Assembly (NCBI GenBank): GCA_034190875.2
Contig: CM067343.1
Span: 37,930,789 to 37,994,788 of the forward strand
Length of the DNA: 64,000 nt
Source: Urechis unicinctus
Lineage: Eukaryota > Annelida > Polychaeta > Xenopneusta > Urechidae
Direction of reading: 5' to 3'
Shown: positions 52,145 to 64,000 of the stretch, one piece after another
How the letters are laid out: each line of letters begins with the position of its first letter
Numbering within the stretch: position 1 is the first letter of the stretch
Translations under genes and position numbers: made by a program
The notes under the pieces: model-generated
What the model was told of the DNA's origin: nothing
Seen by the model: the letters and a program-made list of their open reading frames with translations, nothing else
The model's database searches: none

Positions 52145-54113
52145 ACAACTGGTCACGTAAATGGTCTTGTTAGGCGCAATAATATGGACCGAGTGGCCCA
52201 GTTTTGCCATTAATCAAATACATTCCGTTAATCAATGCTTTCATCGTGCGTCAGGTTTTGCTGCTGACACAAAATCACAGTGGCGTAGGTTAGATTAGGA
52301 CCATTATATGAACATTTTAATTGTTACCCCGGGGACATTGCATTTGCTTACTACCACCATCATTCTGTATAATCTGTGTTCTATGCATAATTCATTTACT
52401 GTCTTGATACATCACAATTAAGCAGGGAGCAGCGGAATGTAGAACCCGCCGTAGCAAAGGCAACGGCCTCTCATTCGCACATTGGATTAATTATATTACT
52501 GACTGACATCGCAATGTGGCATGTAAGGCGAATCGATGAATCGCTTAATATGTATTCATTGCGACATAGCTTCACGTATATATCAGGCAACATATAATTT
52601 CGTTTAATTCTTATGAATTGGTTTATGCAGTTTCGATGCGCAAATGCCAAAGTGACCATTACAAGAATGTAAGAAGGACTGTTATACAAAGTTAATATGC
52701 TACTGCTTAATACTGATATTCTATTAGTCAATTAGGACAAACAGTATTGACATGCATCATGCCAAACAGTATTGATATGCATCATGTCCCACATTATTGA
52801 TATGCATCATGCCCCACAGTATTGACATGCATCATGTCCAACAGTATTTACTTGTATCATGCCCAACAATGATGCAATAACAGCCAATTGGATTTCCGCA
52901 TACAAAATAGTGAATTCAAGATTTTAACCTGTGTACCTTATTCAACTACGCTGTGATTGGCTAGGCTAGCGGGCGTCTGACTAATCCTGACTACGCAGCA
53001 CCTGGTCAGACGTTGGATCTTAAAAATAGGAACTGAATGACCTCAGACACCATATCTATTTGATACATCTGTAAAATCGATGATATTGGCCACACAGCTC
53101 AAACTATATATTCAACACCTACTTAAAGTGCTGCATGACAATACTTCGAATCCCCAAATTGTATGTATGTAAGAAAGGTAATTCTATAGATGATTTCCAA
53201 GTACAACGGTGATACAAGTTACCGATTACATCCTTGAGGTATTCCACATTCATGCAACATTGCCCATGATATGCAAAATATGTCAATGTATAAAAATCCC
53301 CCTGACTATGATTGTCGCAACAATGGGGCGCATCAGGGTGCATGAATATTACAAAGAACCACTACAAAGCTCTGGTATTCTGCGCATACAGCCTGCCACT
53401 TTAAAGCACATCAAAGAATGTCTTGCTACATGTAGGCACAATGTAGGATAATAATTGGGTGATATGATGCCGTGAATCGATAAAAAAACAATTAATAAAT
53501 CGACGTAAAATATTAACAGAAAGTTAATTATTTTGGGCTTTATGGAGGAATCCTTCTAATGTAATGTAAATCAAATCATGCAACCTCGGAAATAGTACAA
53601 CCCTTGGGGATAGCATAAAAGTAGAACCATCGATAGTTCTTCACTTTCATGTTCACACCATTTACACAGCTTAATGTTTGATAACATTGCATGGTTAAAT
53701 ACAAAGATATATGCATGCACCATGTAGTCAACTTAGTGTTGTGTAAATGTATAATTTTTTGCTCATTATCATACACTTCCTCAAAATCGCTGTCCGATGC
53801 TCACACAATGCCTTGCAGATAGACAATGCTTAATAAATTAGAGGGTGTTGAAAAACACTCATGTATCATTAAATTAAAGCATCTCTACATCATTGTGTTG
53901 ACGCTTAAATAGCCGATTGCTTATAATTTGCACGTGCGAGATAGCATACTGTGTCTACATAGTGTGATTACCTATGATTAAGATTTGATGAAGTTTCCTG
54001 TGATGTATTCATTTCAATGTGCAAGCCCCAAAGTTAGTAATTGGCTTCGGTCTGATGCTAGATGGCTGAATCTAGAGTGAGTAATTGCCAATTATGCAGC
54101 GATATGCGATATG
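52145..54113 (+). repeat. Mosaic segmental repeat, block B (partial)
   Basis: The first ~450 bp match only block C (inverted, 64000-63520), including GCGCAATAA, TTTTGCTGCTGACACAAAAT and CTACCACCA. From about 52590 it also matches block A. It lacks several A/C segments, including about 80 bp around 53480 and about 120 bp around 53765. It stops abruptly at a TA array at the place equivalent to about 41810 in A, where A and C have no array. Confidence 0.88.
52741..52865 (+). repeat. 25-bp minisatellite, 5 units (block B)
   Basis: Same unit and phase as the 19-unit array at 39181-39655, with more divergent units (ACATTATTG, ACAGTATTTACTTGT). Confidence 0.95.
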
Positions 54114-55181
<1,068 letters not shown>

Positions 55182-55228
<47 letters not shown>

Positions 55229-55289
55229 TAGATATATAGATATAGAGATATAGAGAGATATAGAGAGAGATAGAGAGGATATAGAGAGA

Positions 55290-55327
<38 letters not shown>

Positions 55328-55460
55328 TCTATAGAGAGATAGAGAGAGAGAGATAGGAGAGATATCTCTCTAGAGATAGATAGAGATAGAGAGAGATCTA
55401 GATATATATCTCTCTCTCTATCTCTCTCTCTATATATATCTCTATAGATATATATCTCTA

Positions 55461-55530
<70 letters not shown>
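55182..55530. repeat. Compound TA/GA/CT microsatellite
   Basis: TA is followed by about 180 bp of GAGAGATA-type purine tract, then ATATCTCTCTAGAGATA palindromes, a CTCTCTATCT pyrimidine tract, and about 65 bp of TA. The purine and pyrimidine halves are complementary, so the array can form a long imperfect hairpin. Confidence 0.96.
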
Positions 55531-55533
<3 letters not shown>

Positions 55534-55630
55534 GCCCGGTCTGGGGAAAGGGTTTGAGCCAAGTGGGTGATGGCACTTAAGGGAGCTGTCAGGGCGTCAC
55601 AGTGAAAGTGACATTACACCCCAATATTAC
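55531..55630 (+). mobile_element. SINE-like element tail, copy 2
   Basis: It starts after TA with AAGGCCCGGTCTGGGG, includes GGGTTTGAGCCAAGTGGG, and ends GTGAAAGTGACATTACACC then CCAATATTAC. The end matches 33913-33941. In block D it stands exactly where homology with block A stops (ATGATGCGCTTGT against the reverse complement of ACAAGCACATCAT). Confidence 0.5.
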
Positions 55631-55942
55631 ATGATGCGCTTGTAACACTACTGCGCATTATAGCCAGAAAAGGACATGTGTGAAATATCGGCTATGTAGT
55701 GAATAGGGTTTGAGCGGCAGCTGTCACACTTTAACAACAACTGGTGCGCTTACCGATTATCGAAAACATAAGTTTCATAGCTATGTTAACAATATTTCCT
55801 TGAATACACCCCGGGCTATTTGAACGAGCAAGTATTGTAATATGAATCTCGCCAAAATGTTTCGTGTAGCAACCATATTGATCCTCGGTTGACCGTGCAA
55901 TACCAAACGCATGAAACAATAATTAACTGAATATAAACGCCT

Positions 55943-55951
55943 CCAGGATTA
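55943..55951 (+). repeat. Target-site duplication, left copy
   Basis: CCAGGATTA. The identical 9 bases stand at 56441-56449. The uninterrupted form of this place is seen in block A (TACTCCTGGAGGCG), which shows that the sequence between the copies is an insertion. Confidence 0.85.
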
Positions 55952-56440
55952 TGCGATATATGCGATGCGAGGACGCACTCTATCCTACACCTTCTCAGGA
56001 CTTAGTCGCAGCTCTCCACTCTTCCCTGTCCAGCATTAGGGTCCCCATCTCCCCTGTGTCACTGAAGTCAACATCCCGCCGCAAAGCGTCTATGAATGTG
56101 GCTCGCTCCCTGATCTTTATTGAGATACGCGGAAGGTCAGCATACAGGTCATTGTTGTGTACTTGGTCTTTCCAGGTAACGTCAAGTGTCATGCGCAGCA
56201 TCCTGGTATAAACACCATCAATGGATTTTTCTTGCTGTACAGTTAAGGTCCATATTTAAGCGCCGTAGAGCAGTACTGACTCGACTGTTGCCACAAAGAG
56301 TCGCCTCTTGAGGTCGTCGCTGAGCTTGGCCTTCCACACCTTCTTCCTTGAGTGTGCCGCACCCCATGCCAGAGCCCTCCTGACCTTCAGCTCCTTCTCT
56401 GTCGAGGCGATGTAAGCCCCGAGGTACTTAAAGTCCTACA
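55952..56440 (-). pseudogene. 5'-truncated LINE reverse transcriptase C-terminus
   Basis: On the minus strand the frame runs DFKYLGAYIASTEKELKV, RRALAWGAAHSRKKVWKA, LKRRLFVATVESVLLYGA, stop (56256-56258), IWTLT, YTRMLRMTLDVTWKDQV, DLYADLPRISIKIRERATF and DREEWRAATKS, ending in TGA at 55995-55997. This is the region after the catalytic palm (thumb/connection) of a non-LTR endonuclease-reverse transcriptase. Two stop codons (56436-56438 and 56256-56258) kill it. The Cys-Glu usually found after LLYG is Ala-stop. Between IRER and TFIDALRRD the family normally has about 25-35 more residues (the RRxRxAGHC segment), so an in-frame deletion is likely near 56100. The 489-bp length, truncated 5' end and 9-bp target duplication fit target-primed reverse transcription. 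The 3' end is a short CGCATCGCATATATCGCA tail, not poly(A). Clade not assigned. Confidence 0.85.
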
Positions 56441-56449
56441 CCAGGATTA
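56441..56449 (+). repeat. Target-site duplication, right copy
   Basis: CCAGGATTA, identical to 55943-55951, immediately beside the truncated 5' end of the LINE fragment. Confidence 0.85.
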
Positions 56450-56590
56450 GTAAGAAGCAATATGTGTTCGATATCGATAATAATAACAGCTTGAGCGGAC
56501 GGAAAAGATTTAAAATATTGGATAAATAAAGCAACACACAGATATTAGATGTTGCATTTAAAGCATATTTTGTACATTTACCAAAGGACG

Positions 56591-58764
56591 ATAGCTTATT
56601 ATCTCGCATGCTCCAGTATCTTGCAGTCTACCTCGTTACGGCAGAAAAAGTAAGATGATAAGTAGTGGTGCCAGTGTATATCTTAATTATCCGGGAATTC
56701 GAATTGTGAACCATCCGCTGCAATCAACTGACTGGCTATATAATCTCACAGCGCAATTATATCTATTGTTGAATGTCATTTTCAATTTGCTCGTTACGCC
56801 GCTTCCAGACCAGAACTCCTCTGTTGTTTTAATTGAAAGGAATCATCACGATATAAGGCATGCAAATACCACATTCACACCCCTGTGAATACCGTAAGAT
56901 TGATTATTGATGTCACCGAGTGGTTAAACATTTACCCACATTCAGTTCTACCACTTATCAATTGTTACATGAATGGCGCTGCAATGAATTCAGTTATATT
57001 TTTACATATGTACGTCTAATTAAATAATATCACGAGGAGAACTATATTCGACGGGCATTATTCATGTATCAATACGCGGAGATAATTGCTTTATATCCCT
57101 GTCTTCCTAGATGTCATATAACTAAGCGGTTTGATATTTATATACCTCATAAACATCGGTTCGCTATACCTCATCTACTGCACGGTTATGTGTGCAATGG
57201 TGTAAATGCAACCAAATATGGTTTGAAATTCAACTGATTGTTTATGCAAGACGTTCCTTAAATAAGTGACTATACTGCAAACGGATATGTATAGTTGATC
57301 GCATCTGGCAGATAGCATTCAGCTTGAGCTCGGCGCTCCCCTGTTGTGTGCTGTATTTTGGTAGATTTACTTTGCAACCTCTATGTTACTCCACTGAACA
57401 GATAATATCAAGGCGCTTCATATTCGCGTGGGAAGCAGCTCGTTTGACCCCTTTTATTGTTGCTGTCTGTCAGCAAGAAAATATGTGCCATCTACTAATC
57501 TTCTGTCTTATACCGCCATTGTGGTAGAGTGAACCGACTTAAATGGACCTCTCAACTATGCAAGCGAATGTTGTCGCATTTTGTGGTCATTAATCCCTCC
57601 ACGCTCTTACCTGTCTCGCTTACAAAAGGAATCATAAGTATGTCAGTAGGAGAAGACGTTAGATGCAATTATTGTTCGAGACACAAAACATCTCGGAATT
57701 CAGTGGTTGCCGCGAGGCAAACGAGTGGGTCAGAGTTTAGCGCTTCATTCAGAAAGCTTTATCGTCGAGGGATGACGAAAATGTCAACGTTATCATGCAA
57801 ATACCATCTACATAATCAAGGTTCCTCTCGCTACGTCACCAATCCCAAGCGTGCAGTTTCCGCTATTGTTCGGTTATTTGAATGCACGATCAGCCAAGCA
57901 ACAAAGCAAAGCCACGAACAAGCTCTTGTTGACCACAGTGTGATATGCGATTGTACCGCTCTGACCTGGAAATTGGACCCATTTACTCCAGTAGTTATGA
58001 CAGGCTAGCTACAATTATCAAGCGACCAAAAGCTTCTATGGGACTGCAAGCTGTCTGTTCACACTGCTGCCCTCGTGTCACAAATTGAGAGCTTTTCAAT
58101 CGAATATCACAATCTACTAACTGCGGTACGCTACGCTTTCATGTTGATGTTGCACACGGTGTTGCTAAGAGGTTCAAAACGGTCACTGATTCTCCTGCGC
58201 CTACCTCAACGCGTATATAATGACTCGCATTATAACTACTTATGAATACAGCCACATCGCCACTTGGAGTGAACCTCCTTTAAACATTTCAGCCGGTCCA
58301 GTCAGACCATCTAGCATTATAGTTAAATGTTTAATTACAAAAGAAATATTAAGCAAGCCAAACCAAGTTTGCGACAGGAAGGAGAAGTCGATTGACATCG
58401 ACAGTGATGATGACCAGTCAAGTGCATTACAATGCCGCCTCCCCTTGTGATCACAGAGCATGCATCCTCTATAGTAATAAATGTTACCACGAATGTATGC
58501 AAAAGAGGTGAAACATGTCACAAAAGTTTGTTGACCGTTGGAACAAAAGAGGTGCATAACTAAACTTTTAGTCGACCTTCAACATGTCACATTTAAGCTA
58601 AGTCACCTTACATGACATCCGTTAACAATGTACAAAGTGCATACATCTGGGAAACTAAAGATATGGTTACCTATCTCAGTCGGCATCCCTGCTAATTAAA
58701 GCTTCCGATTCAGTAATATACAGACACTACAAGTTTAACGGTTTGCGACGTATTTCTCTTATCA
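56591..58764. other. Sequence between blocks D and C, missing from block A
   Basis: Block A jumps directly from its D-homologous part to LINE motif A, so these bases (and the LINE N-terminal half) are absent there. The stretch probably includes the decayed 5' part of the LINE. I see no endonuclease motifs. One longer frame (57529-58008) is listed separately. Confidence 0.5.
57529..58008 (+). CDS. Unrecognised 159-codon open frame
   Basis: This is the longest frame in the window that is not a repeat artefact. It begins MNRLKWTSQLCKRML and contains DVRCNYCSRHKTSRNSV plus several scattered Cys and His, but no ordered zinc finger that I can name. It lies on the same strand as, and about 750 bp upstream of, the LINE reverse transcriptase relic. 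A remnant of that element's first ORF or linker is possible. There is no endonuclease signature, no signal peptide and no splice evidence. Chance remains plausible because the local GC content is a little higher than average. Confidence 0.15.
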   Translation: MNRLKWTSQLCKRMLSHFVVINPSTLLPVSLTKGIISMSVGEDVRCNYCSRHKTSRNSVVAARQTSGSEFSASFRKLYRRGMTKMSTLSCKYHLHNQGSSRYVTNPKRAVSAIVRLFECTISQATKQSHEQALVDHSVICDCTALTWKLDPFTPVVMTG

Positions 58765-60000
58765 GATCGTCCACCGAACACACCGAGTGTTTATGCCTTC
58801 GACCAATCAACAGGCTGTTCATCTGTAATATTTAAGACGGATGAAGATAAAATTTACCCCGTCATCTGAGCATTAAGCCATAACTCATTGTTTCTATATC
58901 TGCTCTTGACTTTTCTCTTGAAACAGTGCTATTCCACTATTCCGATCATGTGTAAAAGTGTCCGCCACTCTTTATCCTCAAGAGACATGCCAGCTTTACT
59001 GAATCATAAACAGATGACCGCGGTACTCAGGTAATCATCTCATGGCGGCAGGGATATATAAGTTTTAGGCCGCAGTCAAAACTACCATATCCATTAAAAA
59101 TACTAATAGGGTAGTCTCACAGCACACACACCTGCTACCAGACAGCATGCAAGATAGTTCAAAGTACTTACATATCCGTCATGGTTTGTCAGTTGCGTTT
59201 GACAGCATTAACCATGCGATCCGTCTCCAAATACTCACGACTGAAATAGGCATCCGGTTTGAGATTCCTTCTGACCTTTACCAGTTCCCAGTCCCCATGT
59301 AATCAACTGAAAAACTTTCATCTTTTAGAGTGAATCAGATTTTACTCACTCTACGCTCACCCACTGATAAAGATCATCAAAAGCCATTCCATTGACTTCC
59401 ATCTATATGCCAAAGATCCACAATTATTGTTAGCGTTAAAGATGCAAGTACAGACAACATAAATCGCTTGATGGCAGTAAAATGTACAAAAGGTAATCAA
59501 AGTCATACTCTATTCGCAATGTCACAAATCGCTTCTGTCCGTGCACACAATCACATCTCTTGATCATTACCGACATCATCAATACCACAAGTGACCAAAT
59601 GGTCATCGTGTAATCTTCAACTTGACTGTCATCCTTGATACACATGTAATAGTTGTGAGTACTAGTGCATGATTTAAATGATGAATTCTACCAGGTATGA
59701 CATCACAGACACCGCAACGCGTAATCTAGTATAGGGTAATATAATGACAGTTCCCGACTATTATATCAGCAAATCGGTTCTCACATCAGAGTGTCAACAC
59801 ATGGTGCACAAAAGGCGCAAAAATGAAACTAACGCGTTTAATAAAAGGTTATATTTCTAACATTGAAACGAATCATCAATCAGGCACTGCAATATGTAAC
59901 AAATCTCCTCTTATCCTACTATCCGTCACCAGTCCTCCGTTCTCGGAAGACAAATGTACTTTCTGAATAAAACTTGAACACGTTGACGCCAAATATGTGA
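58765..60000 (+). pseudogene. L2/CR1-like LINE reverse transcriptase relic, block C
   Basis: Frame 1 from 58765 gives SVIFKTDEDKIYPVI, stop, LLTFLLKQCYSTIPIMCK and SVRHSLSSRDMPALLNHK, the N-terminal RT segment before the fingers. Frame 2 gives motif A as HGLSVAFDSINHAIRLQI (59180-59233); the catalytic Asp normally before LSVAFD is Gly (59183-59185). Frame 3 gives YAKDPQLLLALK (59406-59417 for YAKD), so the YADD box has lost one Asp. NINRLMAVKCTK follows, then NQALQYVTNLLLSYYPSP near 59878-59931 in frame 1. All three frames are used and stops are frequent, so it is an old dead copy. It is the most complete version of the element in the window. It ends about 150-200 bp before a TA microsatellite, as the block A copy does. 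Confidence 0.82.
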
Positions 60001-60153
60001 AATGAACTTTCTGACATATAATGTAAATTGTAAAGGTAAATCATGTCTGATGTGTTGATTTCAAATCACGAGGTACACGTGACCTAATAATTTGCCCCAG
60101 GATACATTGAACAACTAGCTTTTGAAATGACATACTGTCGATTGTGCTCAGTA

Positions 60154-60155
<2 letters not shown>

Positions 60156-60231
<76 letters not shown>

Positions 60232-60281
60232 TATATAGATAGATATATATATATATATATACTATATATCTATGTCTATAT

Positions 60282-60331
<50 letters not shown>

Positions 60332-60400
60332 ATATATATATCTCTATCTTATATATATGTCTATATCTGTGTTTGTGTGTGTCTATGAATGTATGTGTAT
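60156..60400. repeat. TA/TG microsatellite in block C
   Basis: GTGTGTGTGTATATA leads into about 90 bp of TA, then TAGATATA variants, a second TA tract and TGTGTTTGTGTGTG. It stands at the same place as 43550-43744 in block A (inverted), just downstream of the LINE relic. Confidence 0.95.
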
Positions 60401-60844
60401 CTGAGTATGTATTTATAAGAGTGTGTAAGTATGTACATATCTTAGCAATCAGTATAGCTCCTTTTACCACGCACAAAAACTAAATTTAGTTGAATATTAT
60501 CCAAACACTGTCCCATATGGCATTACGTCGTTGCACATCTAAAGAAAAGTGATAAAACGTTTGATATAAGAGTGTTGAGCGGTGGCATCGTTTGGCAATA
60601 TTCATGTACGGTGAATTTCGGTTGTTTTATTGTCTGATTGCAATCTTAATTCAATACTCTTGATGGCGTGCAAATAACAATCAAGTAAAAGAGGGGTTAA
60701 ATATATTAGTGCACATCATTTCTTGTCGCCGCCAAGTTTTGATATCGCGTTTAGTATATGTCTTAAGTTATAATTGGGCAATTCAGTGAATTTACTCATA
60801 GCCATTAACATATGTAAGGTTGGAGTAGCGGTGTGAGAAAAGGA

Positions 60845-61500
60845 ATTAATCCAGTACTTTTTTATTTATTAGAAACGGTTAATTTGTAACAGTATTTTGT
60901 TGATTTCGACGGATATGGCGATGATTTCTGCAAGCTTCATTTTCATCACAAATGAAAACCAAAACAGATCATCACACAGACAGTCGGAGCAACTGTCGTC
61001 TTTCATGAATGGTAAAACACGATAATATGGGTATATTTACGAGAAGAGTTTGACTGATAGACGTCAGAGTTATACAAAAGACGAACCAAACACAGGTGTT
61101 CAGTTCGCCGGAAACCATTTCTATTTATCAGTCCAAACTAATAACGTCGACATTACTTATCCATAAGCAAACACGTTATTCCTCTACATAGCCATCGGCG
61201 GGTCAACCACACGATTCGTCTTTTTTACACGGGCTAATTATTAATCTACGGGTGCATGAAGCATGAATGTTTTTCAAGATCATATGAAAATGTCCTCTGC
61301 CACATGCAGCCTAACCAAGTTATTGCCTATGAAAAATCTTACCACCGCAATAAGTCTGAAAGAAATTTGTCTCTGTCTTTTCATTGTAAGTCTGCCACGT
61401 GCGCGTCTGAAACGAACAAAAGTTTCAAGGGTGTATTAGATTGTGCCGCCTCATCATCCATGACGAACCACACATCAAAACATGAATCGCTATATTTACT
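60845..61500. other. Block C-specific segment
   Basis: Block A lacks this: its sequence passes from CGAGCACCGCG to ACTCCAACATT in a few tens of bases (about 43080-43120). A 90-codon frame (61256-61528, plus) partly covers it and begins MKHECFSRSYENVLCHM. I do not recognise it. It is either an insertion in C or a deletion in A. Confidence 0.5.
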
Positions 61501-63357
61501 CCGCAGTCAATACAAAAAGACAAACTGAGCTGTCCACAAAGCTGTCGACAAAATAACTGTATAAACACATAACTATAAAAACAAATACAAGATATCCACA
61601 AAAACACGAAACTGTGAAAAAGAGCTCTTAGCAACATTAATTACATGTAACTGTTTCTGATATAATATAGTCAGTTTCCTGTCACAACGTGCACCGTCCC
61701 AAAGGTCAAGCGCGATGCTTACATCGTATTTATGGGATTAGATATGCATGCGTCTGGCAAACACAACAAGCCAATTCGAAATCTTGTTTATATTGCAACG
61801 TTGCATGTACAACGCTATGTTATAGTTTAGCCCAGGAACCACATTGGACAATGCAAATGTGCATGCGATGACCACACGTTCTATCTAATAGCAGAAAACC
61901 ATCCTACGTGGCTCCGATGATGCACACAAACACCGAAGCACTGATTAAATCGAAAACAGTCATTCATCAACGTGCGGCAATTAAAGTCATTGAAACATGT
62001 ATAGGTTGAGTACGCTCGCAAAAGAACTAAATTGTTGCTTAAATACATATCCACCAGATGCTTCTGCTACGGTTTACGATGTTCACACCTTCACACAAAG
62101 AATACTCGACAGGCAAGCATGGTTAAACAGCATTTCGCTGTATAATTGGCAAATACTCACTCTAGATTGAGCCATCCAGCATCAGACCGAAGCCAATTAC
62201 TAACTTGGGGGCTTGCAAATTGAAGTGAATTCATCACAGGAAACTTTGTAAAATCTTAATCATAGATAACCACCCTGTGTAGATAAAATATGCTATTTCT
62301 CACGTGCAAATTATAAGCAATCACTTATTTAAGCATCAACGCAATGACATAGAGATTCTTTAACTTAATGATAAATACGTGTTTTTCGACACCTGCTATT
62401 TATTAAGCATATATTTATCAGCTAGGCACGATGGGAGCATCGGACAACGATTGTGAGGAAGTGGATGATAATGTCAAACTATTGCAATGACTGTTCTGCA
62501 GACAGGGTCGTTTATATCCATGCTGATACTGTGCTTTTGTTCATTCACCATCAGCATATGTAGTAATAACCGAAATAAACGCCCGGGCAAAAAGTTGAAC
62601 ATTTACACAGCCTTAAGTTGACTACATGATCTATGCATATACCTTCGTATTTAACCATGTAATGTTATCAAACATCAAGCTGTGTAAATGGTGTGAACAT
62701 ATAAATGCAAAACTATAGAAAATTCTAAATTTATACTATCAGTAAGTGTTGTACTTTATTTCGAGGTTGCATGATTCGATATACATTACATTGGAAGGAT
62801 GGCTCCATATCGCCCAAAATAGAACACTGGCGGTTGATATCTTGCGTCGATTTATTAGTTGTTATTTTTATCGTACCGCCCTATTATGATTTGTGATACA
62901 TGGGTAGCAATAAACGCACCACATAAATCCAAATAAAATGTCATGATGGAACGATTCACATCACCATATAACCCAATAATTATCCTACATTGTGCCTACA
63001 AGCTGCAATACATTCTTTGCTGTGCCGGACTGCATGCGCAGAATACCATAGTTTTGCAGTGGTTCTATGTAATATTCATGCCACCTGTTAAATCGGCCCC
63101 ATTGTTGTGACAAGCATAGTCGGTGAGATTTATATACATTAACATATAATGCATATCATGGGCAATGTAGCGTGAATCTGAAATAATTTATGGATCGCCG
63201 TTGTACCTGTAAATCATCCATGGAATTACCTATCTTACATACATAACATGAATCACAACGTAGTTGATTAAAGGAACACACGTAAATATATTGAATTCAC
63301 TATTTTGTTTGCGGAAATCATGCTTAACAACTTAATTAGCTGTTATTGCACCATTGT

Positions 63358-63382
63358 TGGACATGATGCATATCAATAGTGT
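63358..63382 (-). repeat. Single 25-bp unit (block C)
   Basis: The reverse complement reads ACACTATTGATATGCATCAT plus GTCCA. This is one unit of the sequence found five times in block B and nineteen times in block A. Confidence 0.88.
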
Positions 63383-64000
63383 GTGTCCTAATTAACTTGT
63401 AGAATGCCAGTATTATACAGTAGAATTAACTGTGTATAACCGTTCGAATATCCCTTTAATTGTGACTTTTGCATTTGCGCATCGAAGAGAAACTGCATCA
63501 ACCATTTCATATGAATGAAACGTAATTATCATCAGATGATGCCCCAGATATACGTGAAGCTATGTCGCAATGTAATTAGGTGCCTTGAATACATATTCCG
63601 CGATTCATCATTTCGTCTTGCATGCCACTTGCGATGCCAGGCAGTAATAGAATTAATCCAATTACCTAAAGAGAGGCCTTTGCCTTTGCTACGGCGTGTT
63701 CTGGAATCCGTTGCTCCCGGCTAAACTGTGATGCATAAAGACAGTGAATGAGAATAATTATGAATAGTACACAGAATATTTAGAATGGTGGTGGTAGTAA
63801 GCAAATGCAATGTCCCCGAGGTACTAATTAAAATGTTCATATAATGGTCCTTATCTAACCTACGGCACTGTGATTTTGTGTCAGCAGCAAAATCTGACGC
63901 ACTATGAAAGCATTGATTTACGGAATGCAGTTGATTAGTGACAAAACTGAGCCACTCAGTCGATGTTATTGCGCCTAGCCTGAACATTTACGAGACCAGT

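Larger units (their letters stand above)
55631..56590 (-). repeat. Mosaic segmental repeat, block D
   Basis: The reverse complement is colinear with 44518-45065 of block A apart from the LINE fragment inserted at 55952-56440. Together with block C it forms the inverted partner of block A. Confidence 0.85.
59180..64000 (-). repeat. Mosaic segmental repeat, block C (runs off the window)
   Basis: The reverse complement follows blocks A and B. 64000-63520 matches B only. The next part matches A and B through the single 25-bp unit at 63358-63382. From about 62100 to 59180 it matches A. C alone has about 650 bp extra near 60845-61500 and lacks the A-specific segments. Since homology to B is still present at base 64000, the block continues beyond the window. 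Confidence 0.88.

Overview
This window looks like gene-poor, AT-rich nuclear DNA from an animal. I see no convincing host gene, no rRNA or tRNA gene, no CRISPR array and nothing operon-like. Roughly fifteen long (TA)n microsatellites, several minisatellites, and decayed non-LTR retrotransposons dominate. The short 3' tail shared by two elements (GTGACRTTAMACCCCAATAT) reminds me of mollusc interspersed repeats, so a marine mollusc or related lophotrochozoan is my guess. That guess is low confidence and rests on memory.

Layout. 1-18.5 kb: mostly unique non-coding AT-rich DNA with three long TA arrays. 18.5-20 kb: a ~120-bp tandem repeat, then about 1 kb of a 31-bp minisatellite. 20-23 kb: TA arrays around the first member of an ~0.85-kb dispersed direct repeat (21131-21980). 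23-28.7 kb: unique. 28.85-29.04 kb: a Jockey-like reverse transcriptase relic on the minus strand. 30.87-32.10 kb: a hAT-like element with terminal inverted repeats sitting inside TA microsatellite DNA. 32.4-33.2 kb: the second member of the 0.85-kb repeat. 33.65-33.95 kb: five TGTACGACGGG motifs and a SINE-like tail. 36.9-37.8 kb: a compound TA/CT/GA microsatellite.

The most structured part is 39-64 kb. Block A (39012-45065, plus) recurs in inverted orientation as blocks C and D (55631-64000, minus), and partly as block B (52145-54113, plus). A and C both carry the same dead L2/CR1-like LINE, transcribed away from the D side, with a TA microsatellite at the same place about 200-250 bp after the RT C-terminus. 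The LINE was therefore inserted before the block duplicated. Later events can be ordered. A second, 5'-truncated LINE fragment landed only in D with a 9-bp target-site duplication (CCAGGATTA). A SINE-like sequence lies at the D edge. A 25-bp minisatellite exists as 1 unit in C, 5 in B and 19 in A.

There is no gene set working together. The window records repeat birth, duplication, nesting and decay. The most interesting leads are the inverted mosaic block, the nested insertion with its target-site duplication, the minisatellite expansion series, and a pair of distant sequences (29.7 and 38.4 kb) that resemble each other at protein level but match no family I recognise.
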